NCBI RefSeq assembly: GCF_000743575.1 | Contig: NZ_JQGC01000020.1 | Location: 1 to 64,000 of the forward strand | DNA length: 64,000 bases | Direction: 5' to 3' | Origin: Devosia riboflavina | GTDB lineage: Bacteria > Pseudomonadota > Alphaproteobacteria > Rhizobiales > Devosiaceae | Part shown: positions 48,598 through 57,109 of the stretch, piece after piece | Numbering within the stretch: position 1 is the first letter of the stretch | Layout of the letters: each line of letters begins with the position of its first letter | Position numbers and translations under genes: made by a program | Notes under the pieces: generated by a model | What the model was told of the DNA's origin: nothing | Databases searched by the model: none | Seen by the model: only the letters and a program-made list of their open reading frames with translations

Positions 48598-49071
48598 TCA
48601 CAACCAGCGGCGCACTTTTTGACGGTAGTGCTCGTATTCGCTGCCGAAGCGGCTAGACAAGAACGCCTCCTCAGGGGCAATCACCCACAACCTAAGGCAA
48701 AGCCATAGAATTGGCAGGAAGACAATTGTCCACTCCAGCTTCATGATCATGCCCACACCCGCGAACAGGGCGAAAAAGCTCGCATAGATTGGGTTTCGTG
48801 AAAACCGGAAAGGACCGTCCATTACCATCGCCAGCGTGGGCTTATGTGGTTCGACATGCGTGCCGGCGCGCATGAAACGGAGCACTGCCCAACCCGCAGC
48901 TCCGAGGCCGAGTATAACCAGGATAGCACCCAGCAATGGGGCGGAGGACACGCTGTCTATGAACGGAGGTATCAGATGCTGGTCGAGGACCCACGCCATG
49001 ACAAAAAGGACGGCCGGATAAGTCGGCGGAGGGAGGACAAGCTTCGGATGGTCATGCCTTGCGTCCATCAA
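48598..49071 (-). CDS. ICMT/MddA-type membrane methyltransferase
   Basis: A 157-residue protein with about four membrane segments. The C-terminal motif is GPFRFSRNPIYASFF, then EEAFLSSRFGSEYEHYRQKVRRW, quoted around the RFGSEYEHY core, as in isoprenylcysteine methyltransferase-like proteins. Some members methylate methanethiol or H2S, others unknown substrates. Start overlaps the ArsR stop as ATGA, so it belongs to the ArsR operon. Confidence 0.8.
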   Translation of the reverse strand: MMDARHDHPKLVLPPPTYPAVLFVMAWVLDQHLIPPFIDSVSSAPLLGAILVILGLGAAGWAVLRFMRAGTHVEPHKPTLAMVMDGPFRFSRNPIYASFFALFAGVGMIMKLEWTIVFLPILWLCLRLWVIAPEEAFLSSRFGSEYEHYRQKVRRWL

Positions 49072-49373
49072 CAGGCACAGTAAATCTTGTAGAGGGTCGT
49101 CAAAACCTGACGCACCTCATCTGACGCGAGAGAATAATTGATCTGCTGACCTTCGCGGCGGGTTCTGACCAGCCCCCAGGCACGCAGCTTGGAGAGATGC
49201 TGTGACAACGGGGACTGCCCGAGCGCCACGCGTTCTGACAGCTGACCCACATTAAGTTCGTCATCGAGCAGATTGCACAAGATGAGCAGGCGCTTTGGAT
49301 TGGCCATGGCCGTCAGGAGCTGGGAAGCCTTGTCTGCGTTCTCCTCCATCCTGTCCAATTCCATCTTGATCAT
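49068..49373 (-). CDS. bigR: BigR/SqrR-type persulfide-sensing repressor
   Basis: A 101-residue ArsR-family regulator with the helix-turn-helix QSPLSQHLSKLRAWGLV. Two Cys sites fit the BigR/SqrR pair: one in LILCNLLDDE (about 33) and CAC at the very end. ATGs at codons 1, 4 and 9 are possible; none has a strong ribosome site. It is divergent from the PmpAB-Blh operon and an 18-bp palindrome covers its start. Confidence 0.85.
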   Translation of the reverse strand: MIKMELDRMEENADKASQLLTAMANPKRLLILCNLLDDELNVGQLSERVALGQSPLSQHLSKLRAWGLVRTRREGQQINYSLASDEVRQVLTTLYKIYCAC

Positions 49374-49389
49374 ATTAGATATCTCATAT
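49372..49389. promoter_or_regulatory. BigR operator palindrome
   Basis: ATATTAGAT|ATCTCATAT, an 18-bp palindrome with one mismatched pair, at the start of the repressor gene and about 60 bp before the divergent operon. It shares the ATATTAGAT core with the region at 38131-38139, which suggests one regulator for both. Confidence 0.65.
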
Positions 49390-49449
49390 ATACGAACTTA
49401 CGTTAATTCACTATCGCTCGTTTAAAGGCGATTTTCAAGGAGGATGTAG

Positions 49450-49671
49450 ATGCGCATCAATGTGGGTTCTGCCGATAGAATTTTGCGGATCATCGTCGGT
49501 CTGGCGCTGCTGATCCTGCCGTTCGTATCCGGTCTGGCGTTCTTCGCCAATCCGGTCGTGCAGTGGGGATCTGTCGTCGTCGGGCTCGTGCTCGTGGTTA
49601 CCGCCCTCGTGCGCTTCTGCCCCCTCTACACCATTTTTGGCCTCTCCAGCTGCAAGGTATCAAACCGATGA
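49450..49671 (+). CDS. DUF2892 membrane protein
   Basis: A 73-residue protein with two membrane segments (about 10-28 and 33-55) and Cys in RFCPLYTIFGLSSCK. Matches the DUF2892/YgaP-like tail found with rhodanese and sulfide clusters. ATGA overlap with the next gene. First gene of the BigR-controlled operon, preceded by AAGGAG. Confidence 0.85.
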   Translation: MRINVGSADRILRIIVGLALLILPFVSGLAFFANPVVQWGSVVVGLVLVVTALVRFCPLYTIFGLSSCKVSNR

Positions 49672-50189
49672 CTGAATTCACTCCAGTGATGTCGCTGCTC
49701 GGCGGCGCACTGATCGGCCTTTCAGCCGTTCTGCTCATGGCATTCCATGGGCGTATTGCGGGTATGACTGGCATCCTGACCGGCCTGCTGCCGCCGGTTG
49801 CCACGGATTGGCCATGGCGTGCTGCTTTCCTCGGTGGCGCCATTGTCGCTCCGATGCTCATCCTGGGCCTATCGGGATACACCATTCCCTATTCCAGCCC
49901 CGTCCCGACACCATGGGTCATCGCCGGTGGGTTGATCGTCGGCGTTGGAGTTTATTTCGGGTCCGGGTGCACCTCCGGGCACGGCGTCTGCGGCATGGCG
50001 CGCCTTTCGCCGCGCTCGATTGCGGCCACCGCTACCTTCCTTGTCACGGCCATGATCACCGTGTTCGTCATCCGCTTGGAGGCTTCTGATGCAGCGTACC
50101 ATTCTTGCCGGCATTATCGGCCTCGTCTTCGGCACTGGTATTGCATTGTCCGGCATGGCCAACCCTGCCAAGGTCCTGAACTTCTTTGA
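49668..50189 (+). CDS. pmpA: YeeE/YedE protein, PmpA-like
   Basis: A 173-residue membrane protein forming the first half of a YeeE/YedE sulfur transporter. The motif YFGSGCTSGHGVCGMARLSP carries the family Cys residues. The conserved part ends about residue 140 (VFVIRLEA). The last 33 residues look like out-of-frame PmpB sequence, because the stop that should overlap the next ATG is lost. The usual stop-start overlap (TGATG) is still visible in another frame at 50087. Confidence 0.85.
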   Translation: MTEFTPVMSLLGGALIGLSAVLLMAFHGRIAGMTGILTGLLPPVATDWPWRAAFLGGAIVAPMLILGLSGYTIPYSSPVPTPWVIAGGLIVGVGVYFGSGCTSGHGVCGMARLSPRSIAATATFLVTAMITVFVIRLEASDAAYHSCRHYRPRLRHWYCIVRHGQPCQGPELL

Positions 50190-50529
50190 CCTGGCCGGTA
50201 CCTGGGACCCGTCATTGGCCTTTGTGATGGGCGGTGCGCTGCTCGTGACTGCAATCGGTTACCGCTTCGTGCTCAAGCGCGACAAACCCGTATTGGAGGC
50301 GAAATTCAACCTGCCAGCCAATCGCAAGCTGGATGTGCCGCTCATCGCCGGCTCTGCTGTTTTCGGCCTCGGCTGGGGAATTGCAGGTTTTTGCCCGGGT
50401 GGAGCGATCCCGGCTCTGGGTCTTGGCGAGGCTTCTGCCTGGGCCTTTGTCGGCGCGATGCTCGTCGGCATCTTCGCCGCCCGTACCGTGCGCCTTGCGC
50501 TTGAGCAACGTGCCACCCAGTCCGCCTGA
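50089..50529 (+). CDS. pmpB: YeeE/YedE protein, PmpB-like
   Basis: A 146-residue second half of the YeeE/YedE pair with IALSGMANPAKVLNFFD and GWGIAGFCPGGAIPALGLG. The paired halves import thiosulfate or related sulfur compounds in relatives. GGAGG stands 8 bp before the ATG. It overlaps the PmpA-like frame by 101 bp. Confidence 0.9.
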   Translation: MQRTILAGIIGLVFGTGIALSGMANPAKVLNFFDLAGTWDPSLAFVMGGALLVTAIGYRFVLKRDKPVLEAKFNLPANRKLDVPLIAGSAVFGLGWGIAGFCPGGAIPALGLGEASAWAFVGAMLVGIFAARTVRLALEQRATQSA

Positions 50530-50544
50530 CCTCTACGTGGAGCA

Positions 50545-51444
50545 ATGACCATGACCACAATACCATTCACCACAGACCTGACGATCAAGCCGGAGGTCAC
50601 CGCCTTCTTCGATGCCCCGACAAATACCATCAGCTATGTCGTCAAAGATCCCAATTCCATGGCCTGTGCAGTCATCGATTCCGTGATGGATATCGACTAT
50701 GCGGCAGGCCGCATTACCTATGACGGCGCCGACGCGATAATCGCCTATATTGAGCAGCACCAGCTCAAGCTCGAATGGCTGATCGAGACCCATGTCCATG
50801 CCGATCACCTGTCCGGGGCGCCCTATATCCAGGGCAAGCTTGGCGGCAAGCTGGGGATCGGTGAGAACATCAAGATCGTGCAAGAGACCTTTGGCAAGGT
50901 GTTCAACGAAGGCACCGAATTCCAGCGCGACGGCAGCCAGTTCGACCGGCTGTTCACCGATGGCGACAGCTACCAGATCGGCGGGCTGACCGTGCATGTG
51001 ATGCACACGCCGGGCCACACCCCGGCCTGCATGACGCATGTGGCGGGCGACGCCGCCTTTGTCGGCGACACCCTTTTTATGCCGGACGGCGGTTCGGCAC
51101 GTGCCGACTTCCCGGGCGGCGACGCCCGCACGCTTTACCGTTCGATCCAGCGCGTGCTGTCGCTCCCGCGTGAGATGCGACTGTTCATGTGCCACGACTA
51201 CGGCCCGAACGGCCGCGAGATCCAGTGGGAGACCACCGTCGGCGACGAGATCGATCACAATATCCATATCGGCCAAGGCACCGACGAGGACAGCTTTGTG
51301 GCTATGCGCGAGGCGCGCGACGCAACGCTTGCCATGCCCAAGCTGATTATTCCGGCGTTGCAGGTCAATATGCGCGCCGGCCAGCTGCCGCCCAAGGGCC
51401 CAGACGGCAAGACCTACCTCAAAGTCCCCGTGAACGGCCTCTGA
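50545..51444 (+). CDS. blh: Persulfide dioxygenase-like MBL protein (Blh, copy 2)
   Basis: A 299-residue metallo-beta-lactamase fold protein with the iron-site motif THVHADHLSGA, MHTPGHTPA, the Asp in VGDTLF and CHDYGPNGRE. It oxidises glutathione persulfide in relatives. It lies in the BigR operon after PmpAB, the classical arrangement. Copy 1 at 38804 shares the layout but differs in most loops. Confidence 0.92.
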   Translation: MTMTTIPFTTDLTIKPEVTAFFDAPTNTISYVVKDPNSMACAVIDSVMDIDYAAGRITYDGADAIIAYIEQHQLKLEWLIETHVHADHLSGAPYIQGKLGGKLGIGENIKIVQETFGKVFNEGTEFQRDGSQFDRLFTDGDSYQIGGLTVHVMHTPGHTPACMTHVAGDAAFVGDTLFMPDGGSARADFPGGDARTLYRSIQRVLSLPREMRLFMCHDYGPNGREIQWETTVGDEIDHNIHIGQGTDEDSFVAMREARDATLAMPKLIIPALQVNMRAGQLPPKGPDGKTYLKVPVNGL

Positions 51445-51485
51445 CCATGTGGCCCTTCAGCAGCAAACCAAGAAAGGACCGACCC

Positions 51486-51812
51486 ATGAACATCCGTCAA
51501 ATCGCTCCAGATTTCTCCGCCACCGGCCAGATCTTGCCTGAGCAGATGCAGGCTGTCGCCGACGCAGGCTTCAAGTCTATCGTCTGCGCCCGCCCCGACA
51601 ATGAGGAAGGCGGCCAGCCCAGCTTTGATGAAGTGGCTAAGGCGGCTGCGGCCGCCGGCATCAGCATCGTGCACATACCCGTCTCTGGCCCTCTGGGCGA
51701 AGGCCAGATCATTCGCTTCCACGATGCCTGGGAGAAGCTGCCCAAGCCCATGCTCGGCTACTGTCGCTCTGGCGCTCGTGCTGGCAGCCTCTACGCCACG
51801 CTTGGCAAGTGA
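51486..51812 (+). CDS. DUF442/TIGR01244 sulfur transferase-like protein
   Basis: A 108-residue single-domain protein. The active loop is MLGYCRSGARAGSL (Cys near residue 93), as in rhodanese/tyrosine phosphatase-like DUF442 proteins that pair with Blh. The same domain is fused to SQR at 40053. The start has a ribosome site AAAGGA. Confidence 0.9.
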   Translation: MNIRQIAPDFSATGQILPEQMQAVADAGFKSIVCARPDNEEGGQPSFDEVAKAAAAAGISIVHIPVSGPLGEGQIIRFHDAWEKLPKPMLGYCRSGARAGSLYATLGK

Positions 51813-51864
51813 TCTCCCCGGGCTCTCCCAACCGGGCTGAACCCCTCTCAGACTGAGTACATTG

Positions 51865-53616
51865 ATGCACCTGAAGTCCTATTTTCCCATTCTTGATTGG
51901 GGTCGGCGCTATAACCGCCAGACGCTCACCAGCGATCTTGTCGCCGCGATCATCGTGACCATCATGCTGATCCCGCAGTCGCTGGCTTATGCGCTATTGG
52001 CCGGCCTGCCGCCGGAAGTGGGCCTTTATGCATCGGTGCTCCCTCTGGTTGCCTACGCAATATTTGGCACTTCGTCTGCATTGGCGGTTGGTCCCGTCGC
52101 GGTGGCTTCGCTCATGACGGCCGCAGCGGTGGGCCGTATCGCGGCGGAAGGAACGGTTGACTACGCGAGCGCAGCCATAATGCTCGCCTTTCTGTCGGGC
52201 ATCATGCTGGCGCTCATGGGCCTACTACGTCTCGGGTTTGTCGCCAACTTTTTGTCCCATCCAGTTATTTCAGGGTTCATAACGGCTTCTGGCATCATCA
52301 TTGCCACGAGCCAGATCGGCGGCCTGCTCGGTATCAAGACGGAAGGGCACGCCATGCCCGACCTAATCATGTCGATCATCGCCAATATTGGTCAGGTGAA
52401 CTGGTACACTCTCGCCATCGGTGCTCTAGCACTGGCTCTCCTGCTTTGGATCCGGCTTGATCTCAAGAATTGGCTTGCACGCTTCGGAGTCCCTAAAGGC
52501 GTCGCGACCATCGTCGTGCGCGCCGGTCCGGTGCTCGTCGTCTTCCTGACCATGGCGCTTTCCGTGTTTCTTGATCTTGGCGCAAGGGGCGTTGCACTGG
52601 TGGGTGATGTCCCTCAAGGCCTGCCTATGCTGTCGCTGCCCGCGTTCGATATCGCTGTCATCCAGCAGTTGGCCATGCCTGCACTTATTATTTCGATCGT
52701 CGGGTTCGTCGAGTCCATTTCCGTGGCGCAAACTCTTGCCGCCAAACGCCGCGAACGTATTTCGCCCAACCAGGAACTGATTGGTCTGGGTGCGTCCAAT
52801 ATCGCAGCAGCCATCGGTGGCGGATATCCTGTGACTGGCGGTTTTGCTCGGTCGGTGGTCAACTTCGACGCCGGTGCTGCAACGCCTGCAGCTGGGGCAT
52901 TTACCGCAATCGGTATCGCCGGTGCCACGCTGCTGTTGACCCCGTTTCTCGCCATCCTGCCCAAGGCGACGCTGGCTGCCACCATTGTGCTCGCCGTGCT
53001 GACGCTGGTGGATTTTTCCATCCTCAAGCGTGCATGGGATTACTCCAAGGCCGACTTCGCTGCCGTCGCCATCACGCTGTTGGGCACTCTGTTGTTGGGC
53101 GTTGAAGTGGGTATATCGTTGGGTGTGGGCGCTTCGATCCTGGTTTTTCTCTATCGTTCCTCCCAGCCACACGCCGCGATCGTGGGCCAAGTGCCCGGCA
53201 CGGAGCACTACCGGAACGTGAAGCGGCACCAGGTCGATACTATGCCTGGCGTCCTCTCTATTCGCGTTGACGAAAGCCTCTACTTTGCCAATGCGCGCTA
53301 CCTCGAGGATCTGGTGATCAATCAGGTCGCCGCCAATCCTGGGCTGACGGATGTTGTGCTCATGTGCTCAGCCGTCAATGCCATCGACATGTCGGCGCTC
53401 GAAAGCCTCGAGGCCATTCACCACCGGCTCGCCGATCTCGGTGTTCGACTTCATCTCTCCGAGGTCAAGGGTCCGGTAATGGACCGGCTCGCAGGCACAG
53501 AGTTCTTGGATCATCTCAGTGGCCAAGTTCATCTCAGCCACCACCAGGCGATGCTGGCAATCGCCGACGTAAGGCTACGGACCACGGAACTACGGCCCGA
53601 ACAAACCGGAACTTAG
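51865..53616 (+). CDS. SulP-family anion transporter with STAS domain
   Basis: A 583-residue membrane protein with 10-14 segments. The SulP signature reads IMLIPQSLAYALLAGLPPEVGLYAS, here cited by its core PQSLAYALLAG. The STAS domain runs from about 440, with MCSAVNAIDMSALESL. It may carry sulfate, sulfite or a related anion made by persulfide oxidation. The ATG at 51865 is preferred over a TTG three bases earlier. In the BigR operon by position. Confidence 0.9.
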   Translation: MHLKSYFPILDWGRRYNRQTLTSDLVAAIIVTIMLIPQSLAYALLAGLPPEVGLYASVLPLVAYAIFGTSSALAVGPVAVASLMTAAAVGRIAAEGTVDYASAAIMLAFLSGIMLALMGLLRLGFVANFLSHPVISGFITASGIIIATSQIGGLLGIKTEGHAMPDLIMSIIANIGQVNWYTLAIGALALALLLWIRLDLKNWLARFGVPKGVATIVVRAGPVLVVFLTMALSVFLDLGARGVALVGDVPQGLPMLSLPAFDIAVIQQLAMPALIISIVGFVESISVAQTLAAKRRERISPNQELIGLGASNIAAAIGGGYPVTGGFARSVVNFDAGAATPAAGAFTAIGIAGATLLLTPFLAILPKATLAATIVLAVLTLVDFSILKRAWDYSKADFAAVAITLLGTLLLGVEVGISLGVGASILVFLYRSSQPHAAIVGQVPGTEHYRNVKRHQVDTMPGVLSIRVDESLYFANARYLEDLVINQVAANPGLTDVVLMCSAVNAIDMSALESLEAIHHRLADLGVRLHLSEVKGPVMDRLAGTEFLDHLSGQVHLSHHQAMLAIADVRLRTTELRPEQTGT

Positions 53617-53627
53617 GAGGAAATGGA

Positions 53628-54062
53628 ATGAGCGATCTTCCTCACGTCGTCTGTTCGTTTTGCGGTGCTACCAATCGCGTTCCCAGCTCAGGGAGCGCCC
53701 GCAGCGCCAAATGTGGGAAGTGCGGCGTGGCTCTTTTTTCCGGTGTGCCGGCTGATGTTCCGGCCGCCATTCTCGAAAAGCAGATCGCAAAATCCGACAT
53801 CCCGGTCGTGGTCGATATCTGGGCGCCCTGGTGCGGGCCTTGCCGCGTCATGGCCCCCCAATTCGAGGCAGCGGCAAGACAGGCAGAGCCCGCGTTGCGC
53901 TTCGTCAAGCTGAACTCCGATGAAAACCAAGAAATAGCGTCCCGTCTGGGAATTCGCGGCATACCGACCATGATCATGTTCAAGGGCGGTAAGGAGGTCG
54001 CGCGTGTTTCAGGCGCGATGAGCAGTTCAGATATCCTCAAGTGGACTCGGGATGAAGCCTGA
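53628..54062 (+). CDS. trxC: Thioredoxin 2 (TrxC-type)
   Basis: A 144-residue thioredoxin with an N-terminal zinc ribbon (CSFCGATN and CGKCG) and the active site WAPWCGPCRVM, then GIRGIPTMIMF. Strong AGGAGG ahead of the ATG at 53628. It may reduce DsbD or persulfides. Its last 11 bp overlap the DUF3422 gene. Confidence 0.93.
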   Translation: MSDLPHVVCSFCGATNRVPSSGSARSAKCGKCGVALFSGVPADVPAAILEKQIAKSDIPVVVDIWAPWCGPCRVMAPQFEAAARQAEPALRFVKLNSDENQEIASRLGIRGIPTMIMFKGGKEVARVSGAMSSSDILKWTRDEA

Positions 54063-55311
54063 TTTCATTGCCGACCATCAGCACCGCGCAGCTATTGAGG
54101 CTGAGTTGCACGCCCGACCCGTGGAGTTGGTCGGCGCAACCCTTCGTGCACGCAGGTTGGTGTTCGCAATGCCACCGACGCCAGACGTCATGCGGCAGGC
54201 GATCGCCCGCTTTCGGGAGGCAGTCGCGGCTCGCGGTGTTGAGCTCCCTGAGCACGATGGCCGGCAATTCAGCTATCGTTGCGACGATCTTGCCATCACT
54301 TGGGAGTTCCATACCGAGTTCATAACCGTCAGTTGGCTATCCGAACTGACGGACCAGGAGAACTGGCCACCGTGCTTGTGCCTGGAGGCGCTTCAGAATG
54401 GTCAATTTGTGGCGGCGAGTCGCATCGACGTCACGGGGGGTATGCGCGTCGATCCGGCACTTTTGCCTGGATTTCAGCTCACCAGTCTGTGCTTGGCAGG
54501 GGTGGCTGACGATGCGGGAGAAGTGGCCACCGACTTCGTCGTCAACCAGGACGGGTTCACAAGGCTGGAAGCAGCATGCGGAAATCTGACTAGCTTCAAG
54601 CGATCCGTCATGGTCCGGCGACTATTGGAAGTCGAGACCTATAGGGTCATGGCTCTCATGGGATTACCGCTTGCGCGGCAACTGTCGCCTGCTTTGCGCG
54701 CTGCCGAAGAGGAACTGACGGCGGTAACGGAATCTCTGGGACACGCCACCGACTCGGTTCAAAGCTCGCTTGATCGACTACATGCGCTGTCGGTTCAGAC
54801 GGGTCAGTTGGGCGAGCGTATGGGGTACAGATTTGCGGCATCGAGCGCCTACGGGGCAGTGCTGCGCAATCGACTGTCAGAGCTTAATGAGATACCGCGG
54901 GATCAAGGTTCGACGCTTGCCGGCTATATAGGCGATCGTGTCGAGCCCGCATTGGCTACCTGCGCGGCCATGGAAAAGCGCCTTCATGTCCTTTCCGGCA
55001 AGATCGCCAACTCTATCGAGCTCTTGAATGCGCGCATCGGTCTCGACATGCAGGTACAGAACAAGGCTGTTCTGGATACCATTGCGTCAACGGCCGAAAG
55101 CCAGTTCCGTCTGCAGCGTACCGTCGAAGGCCTGTCGACGATCGCGATAAGTTATTACCTTATCGGCATCCTTGGATACATGCTGGCAGGTCCCTTGGGC
55201 ATTCTTCACCTGGATAAGGTGCTTATTCTTTCGATAGCGGCGCCGGCGGCGGTGATGGCCGTTTGGCTGGCCATGCGATTAGTCAGAAAAAGACACGCGA
55301 CACACAATTGA
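54052..55311 (+). CDS. DUF3422 membrane protein
   Basis: A 419-residue protein. The first 230 residues are soluble and contain LHARPVEL near the start and EFHTEFITVSW. A helical stretch follows (about 235-375, coiled-coil-like), then two membrane segments at the end (about 368-410). It matches the DUF3422 layout. No function is known. Overlap with trxC suggests coupled expression. Confidence 0.85.
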   Translation: MKPDFIADHQHRAAIEAELHARPVELVGATLRARRLVFAMPPTPDVMRQAIARFREAVAARGVELPEHDGRQFSYRCDDLAITWEFHTEFITVSWLSELTDQENWPPCLCLEALQNGQFVAASRIDVTGGMRVDPALLPGFQLTSLCLAGVADDAGEVATDFVVNQDGFTRLEAACGNLTSFKRSVMVRRLLEVETYRVMALMGLPLARQLSPALRAAEEELTAVTESLGHATDSVQSSLDRLHALSVQTGQLGERMGYRFAASSAYGAVLRNRLSELNEIPRDQGSTLAGYIGDRVEPALATCAAMEKRLHVLSGKIANSIELLNARIGLDMQVQNKAVLDTIASTAESQFRLQRTVEGLSTIAISYYLIGILGYMLAGPLGILHLDKVLILSIAAPAAVMAVWLAMRLVRKRHATHN

Positions 55312-55501
55312 AGCTGTATTTTCCAGCCGGAAGCGATCCAGGCAGCTCCCGTTCGTTCCTTGCAAGGACAAACATGTAGACGTCCGCAGTTCCTTAAGAC
55401 TCACTTAAGGTTCGCGAGGCGCATGCATCCAGTAACCAAGTCGCGCGTTCAATCCAGCGGCGTGGCATCGTCGAAAAGAGACACAGCGGAGGAGCTGACC
55501 A
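55312..55501. other. Leader of the cbb3-type operon
   Basis: 190 bp with a perfect CTTAAG box at 55393-55409 and a strong ribosome site just before the first gene. No other feature is evident. Confidence 0.6.
55393..55409. promoter_or_regulatory. PmrA/QseB-type box, perfect, before cbb3 operon
   Basis: CTTAAG, 5 bp (actca), CTTAAG, 93 bp before the start of the CcoN-type gene. Identical in form to the box at 43102 in front of the two-component operon. Confidence 0.7.
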
Positions 55502-57109
55502 ATGTCCGTCACGATCGGTCTACTTCTCTCTCTCAGTTTCGTGGTGTCCATTGCGGCCCTGGCATTCCTGATTTGGGCGATAGCCAACCACCAGTTGTCC
55601 GCCACTCAAGACAACGCCTACACCATTTTCACGCCTGGTGAGGCAGGTGCCCCCGACGATGCGGCTTTTGAGGGCGAGCCAGACACAGCACACGGCGAGC
55701 ACCACTTCGATGTAGAGCGAGCCGGCATCGACAAGATTTCGAGATTGCCGGTTTTGGTATTGTTGACTGGTGCTGTCTTCTGGCTGATTTTGGGATCGGT
55801 GTTTGGCCTGACGGCTTCGCTCAAGCTGCATTGGCCCGATTGGCTAAGTGGGGAAGCAGCGCTGACCTTCGGTCGGGTCCGCACTCTGCACCTGAACCTG
55901 GTAATTTATGGATGGCTGTCCCTTGCCGGCATCGGCGTGGTGATGTGGATCGTCCCGCGCATATTTCATACTGCGTTAAAATATCCCAAGCTGCCGATCA
56001 TCGGTGCCGGGCTATGGAACCTTGGCGTTCTGGCGGGAGCGCTCGCTATAGCATCGGGTTGGACGGACGGCGAAGAGTGGCTGGAAATCCCTTGGCAGAT
56101 AGATATCGTGCTAGCCGTGGCCGGTTCGTTTTTCGTGGTGCCAATCGTTGCGACGGCTGTCGCCAGGAACGTGCACCACATCTATGTCAGCGGCTGGTAT
56201 TTTCTCGCGGCCTTGTGCTGGTTTCCCGTTCTTTTCGTCATCGCAAATTTTCCGTTCATTCATTCCGGCGTCGAAGAGGCGACGGTGAACTGGTGGTTCG
56301 CGCACAACGTGCTTGGGCTATGGCTCACGCCTTTGGGAGTCGGCGCCGCCTACTATTTCATCCCCAAGATCATCGGGAAGCCGATCTACTCCTACAGCCT
56401 TTCTTTGCTGGGGTTTTGGGGGTTGGCACTCTTTTATAGCCAGGTTGGCATCCACCACCTGATAGGCGGCCCCGTTCCCACATGGGTCGCTACGCTTTCC
56501 ATCGTCCACAGCGTGATGATGTTCGTCCCCGTGATCGCCGTGGCAGTAAACCAGCACGTCACTGTCGCACGCAATTGGTGGGCAGTTCGGCAATCGGTGC
56601 CCCTGAGGTTCATATCCTTGGGGGCAGTGCTCTACACGGCCGCATCATTCCAGGGATCAATCGAAGCGCTTCGTACCGTCAATACGGTAACCCACTTCAC
56701 CCAATATACGGTGGGTCATGCCCATCTTGGCGCTTATGGCTTCGTCAGCTTTATCATGTTTGGCGCTATCTACCACATGATGCCGCGATTGACCGGCCGA
56801 CAATGGCCATGGCCTGGCCTGTTAAATGTCCATTTCTGGTTCGTGGTGGTCGGCTTCGCGATTTATTTCGTTGCGCTTACGGTAGGTGGCGTTTTCCAGG
56901 GCCTGGCGATGCTCGACATTACTCGTCCGTTTGCCTACAGCGTCACCCTGCTGATGCCATATCTCGAGGCACGCTCCATCGGTGGTAGTCTGATGACGGT
57001 TGGCCATCTGGTTTTCGCGTTCAACATAGTCGCGATGCTGGTGATGAAGCCCGCCGACGCCCAGCGCCCGCCTGCTCCGGCATCCACCGCTCCGGCCACA
57101 GAATCATGA
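55502..57109 (+). CDS. ccoN: cbb3-type oxidase subunit I with CcoS-like N-terminus
   Basis: A 535-residue heme-copper oxidase subunit with about 13 membrane segments. Heme/CuB ligands are in LHLNLVIYGW, WWFAHNVLGLWLTP, IHHLIGGPVP and GHAHLGAYGF. The first 50 residues (LAFLIWAIANHQ, then DNAYTIFTPGEAG) resemble the small assembly protein CcoS, joined by an acidic His-rich linker to the CcoN part. Strong GGAGGAG before the ATG. ATGA overlap with ccoO. Confidence 0.88.
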   Translation: MSVTIGLLLSLSFVVSIAALAFLIWAIANHQLSATQDNAYTIFTPGEAGAPDDAAFEGEPDTAHGEHHFDVERAGIDKISRLPVLVLLTGAVFWLILGSVFGLTASLKLHWPDWLSGEAALTFGRVRTLHLNLVIYGWLSLAGIGVVMWIVPRIFHTALKYPKLPIIGAGLWNLGVLAGALAIASGWTDGEEWLEIPWQIDIVLAVAGSFFVVPIVATAVARNVHHIYVSGWYFLAALCWFPVLFVIANFPFIHSGVEEATVNWWFAHNVLGLWLTPLGVGAAYYFIPKIIGKPIYSYSLSLLGFWGLALFYSQVGIHHLIGGPVPTWVATLSIVHSVMMFVPVIAVAVNQHVTVARNWWAVRQSVPLRFISLGAVLYTAASFQGSIEALRTVNTVTHFTQYTVGHAHLGAYGFVSFIMFGAIYHMMPRLTGRQWPWPGLLNVHFWFVVVGFAIYFVALTVGGVFQGLAMLDITRPFAYSVTLLMPYLEARSIGGSLMTVGHLVFAFNIVAMLVMKPADAQRPPAPASTAPATES

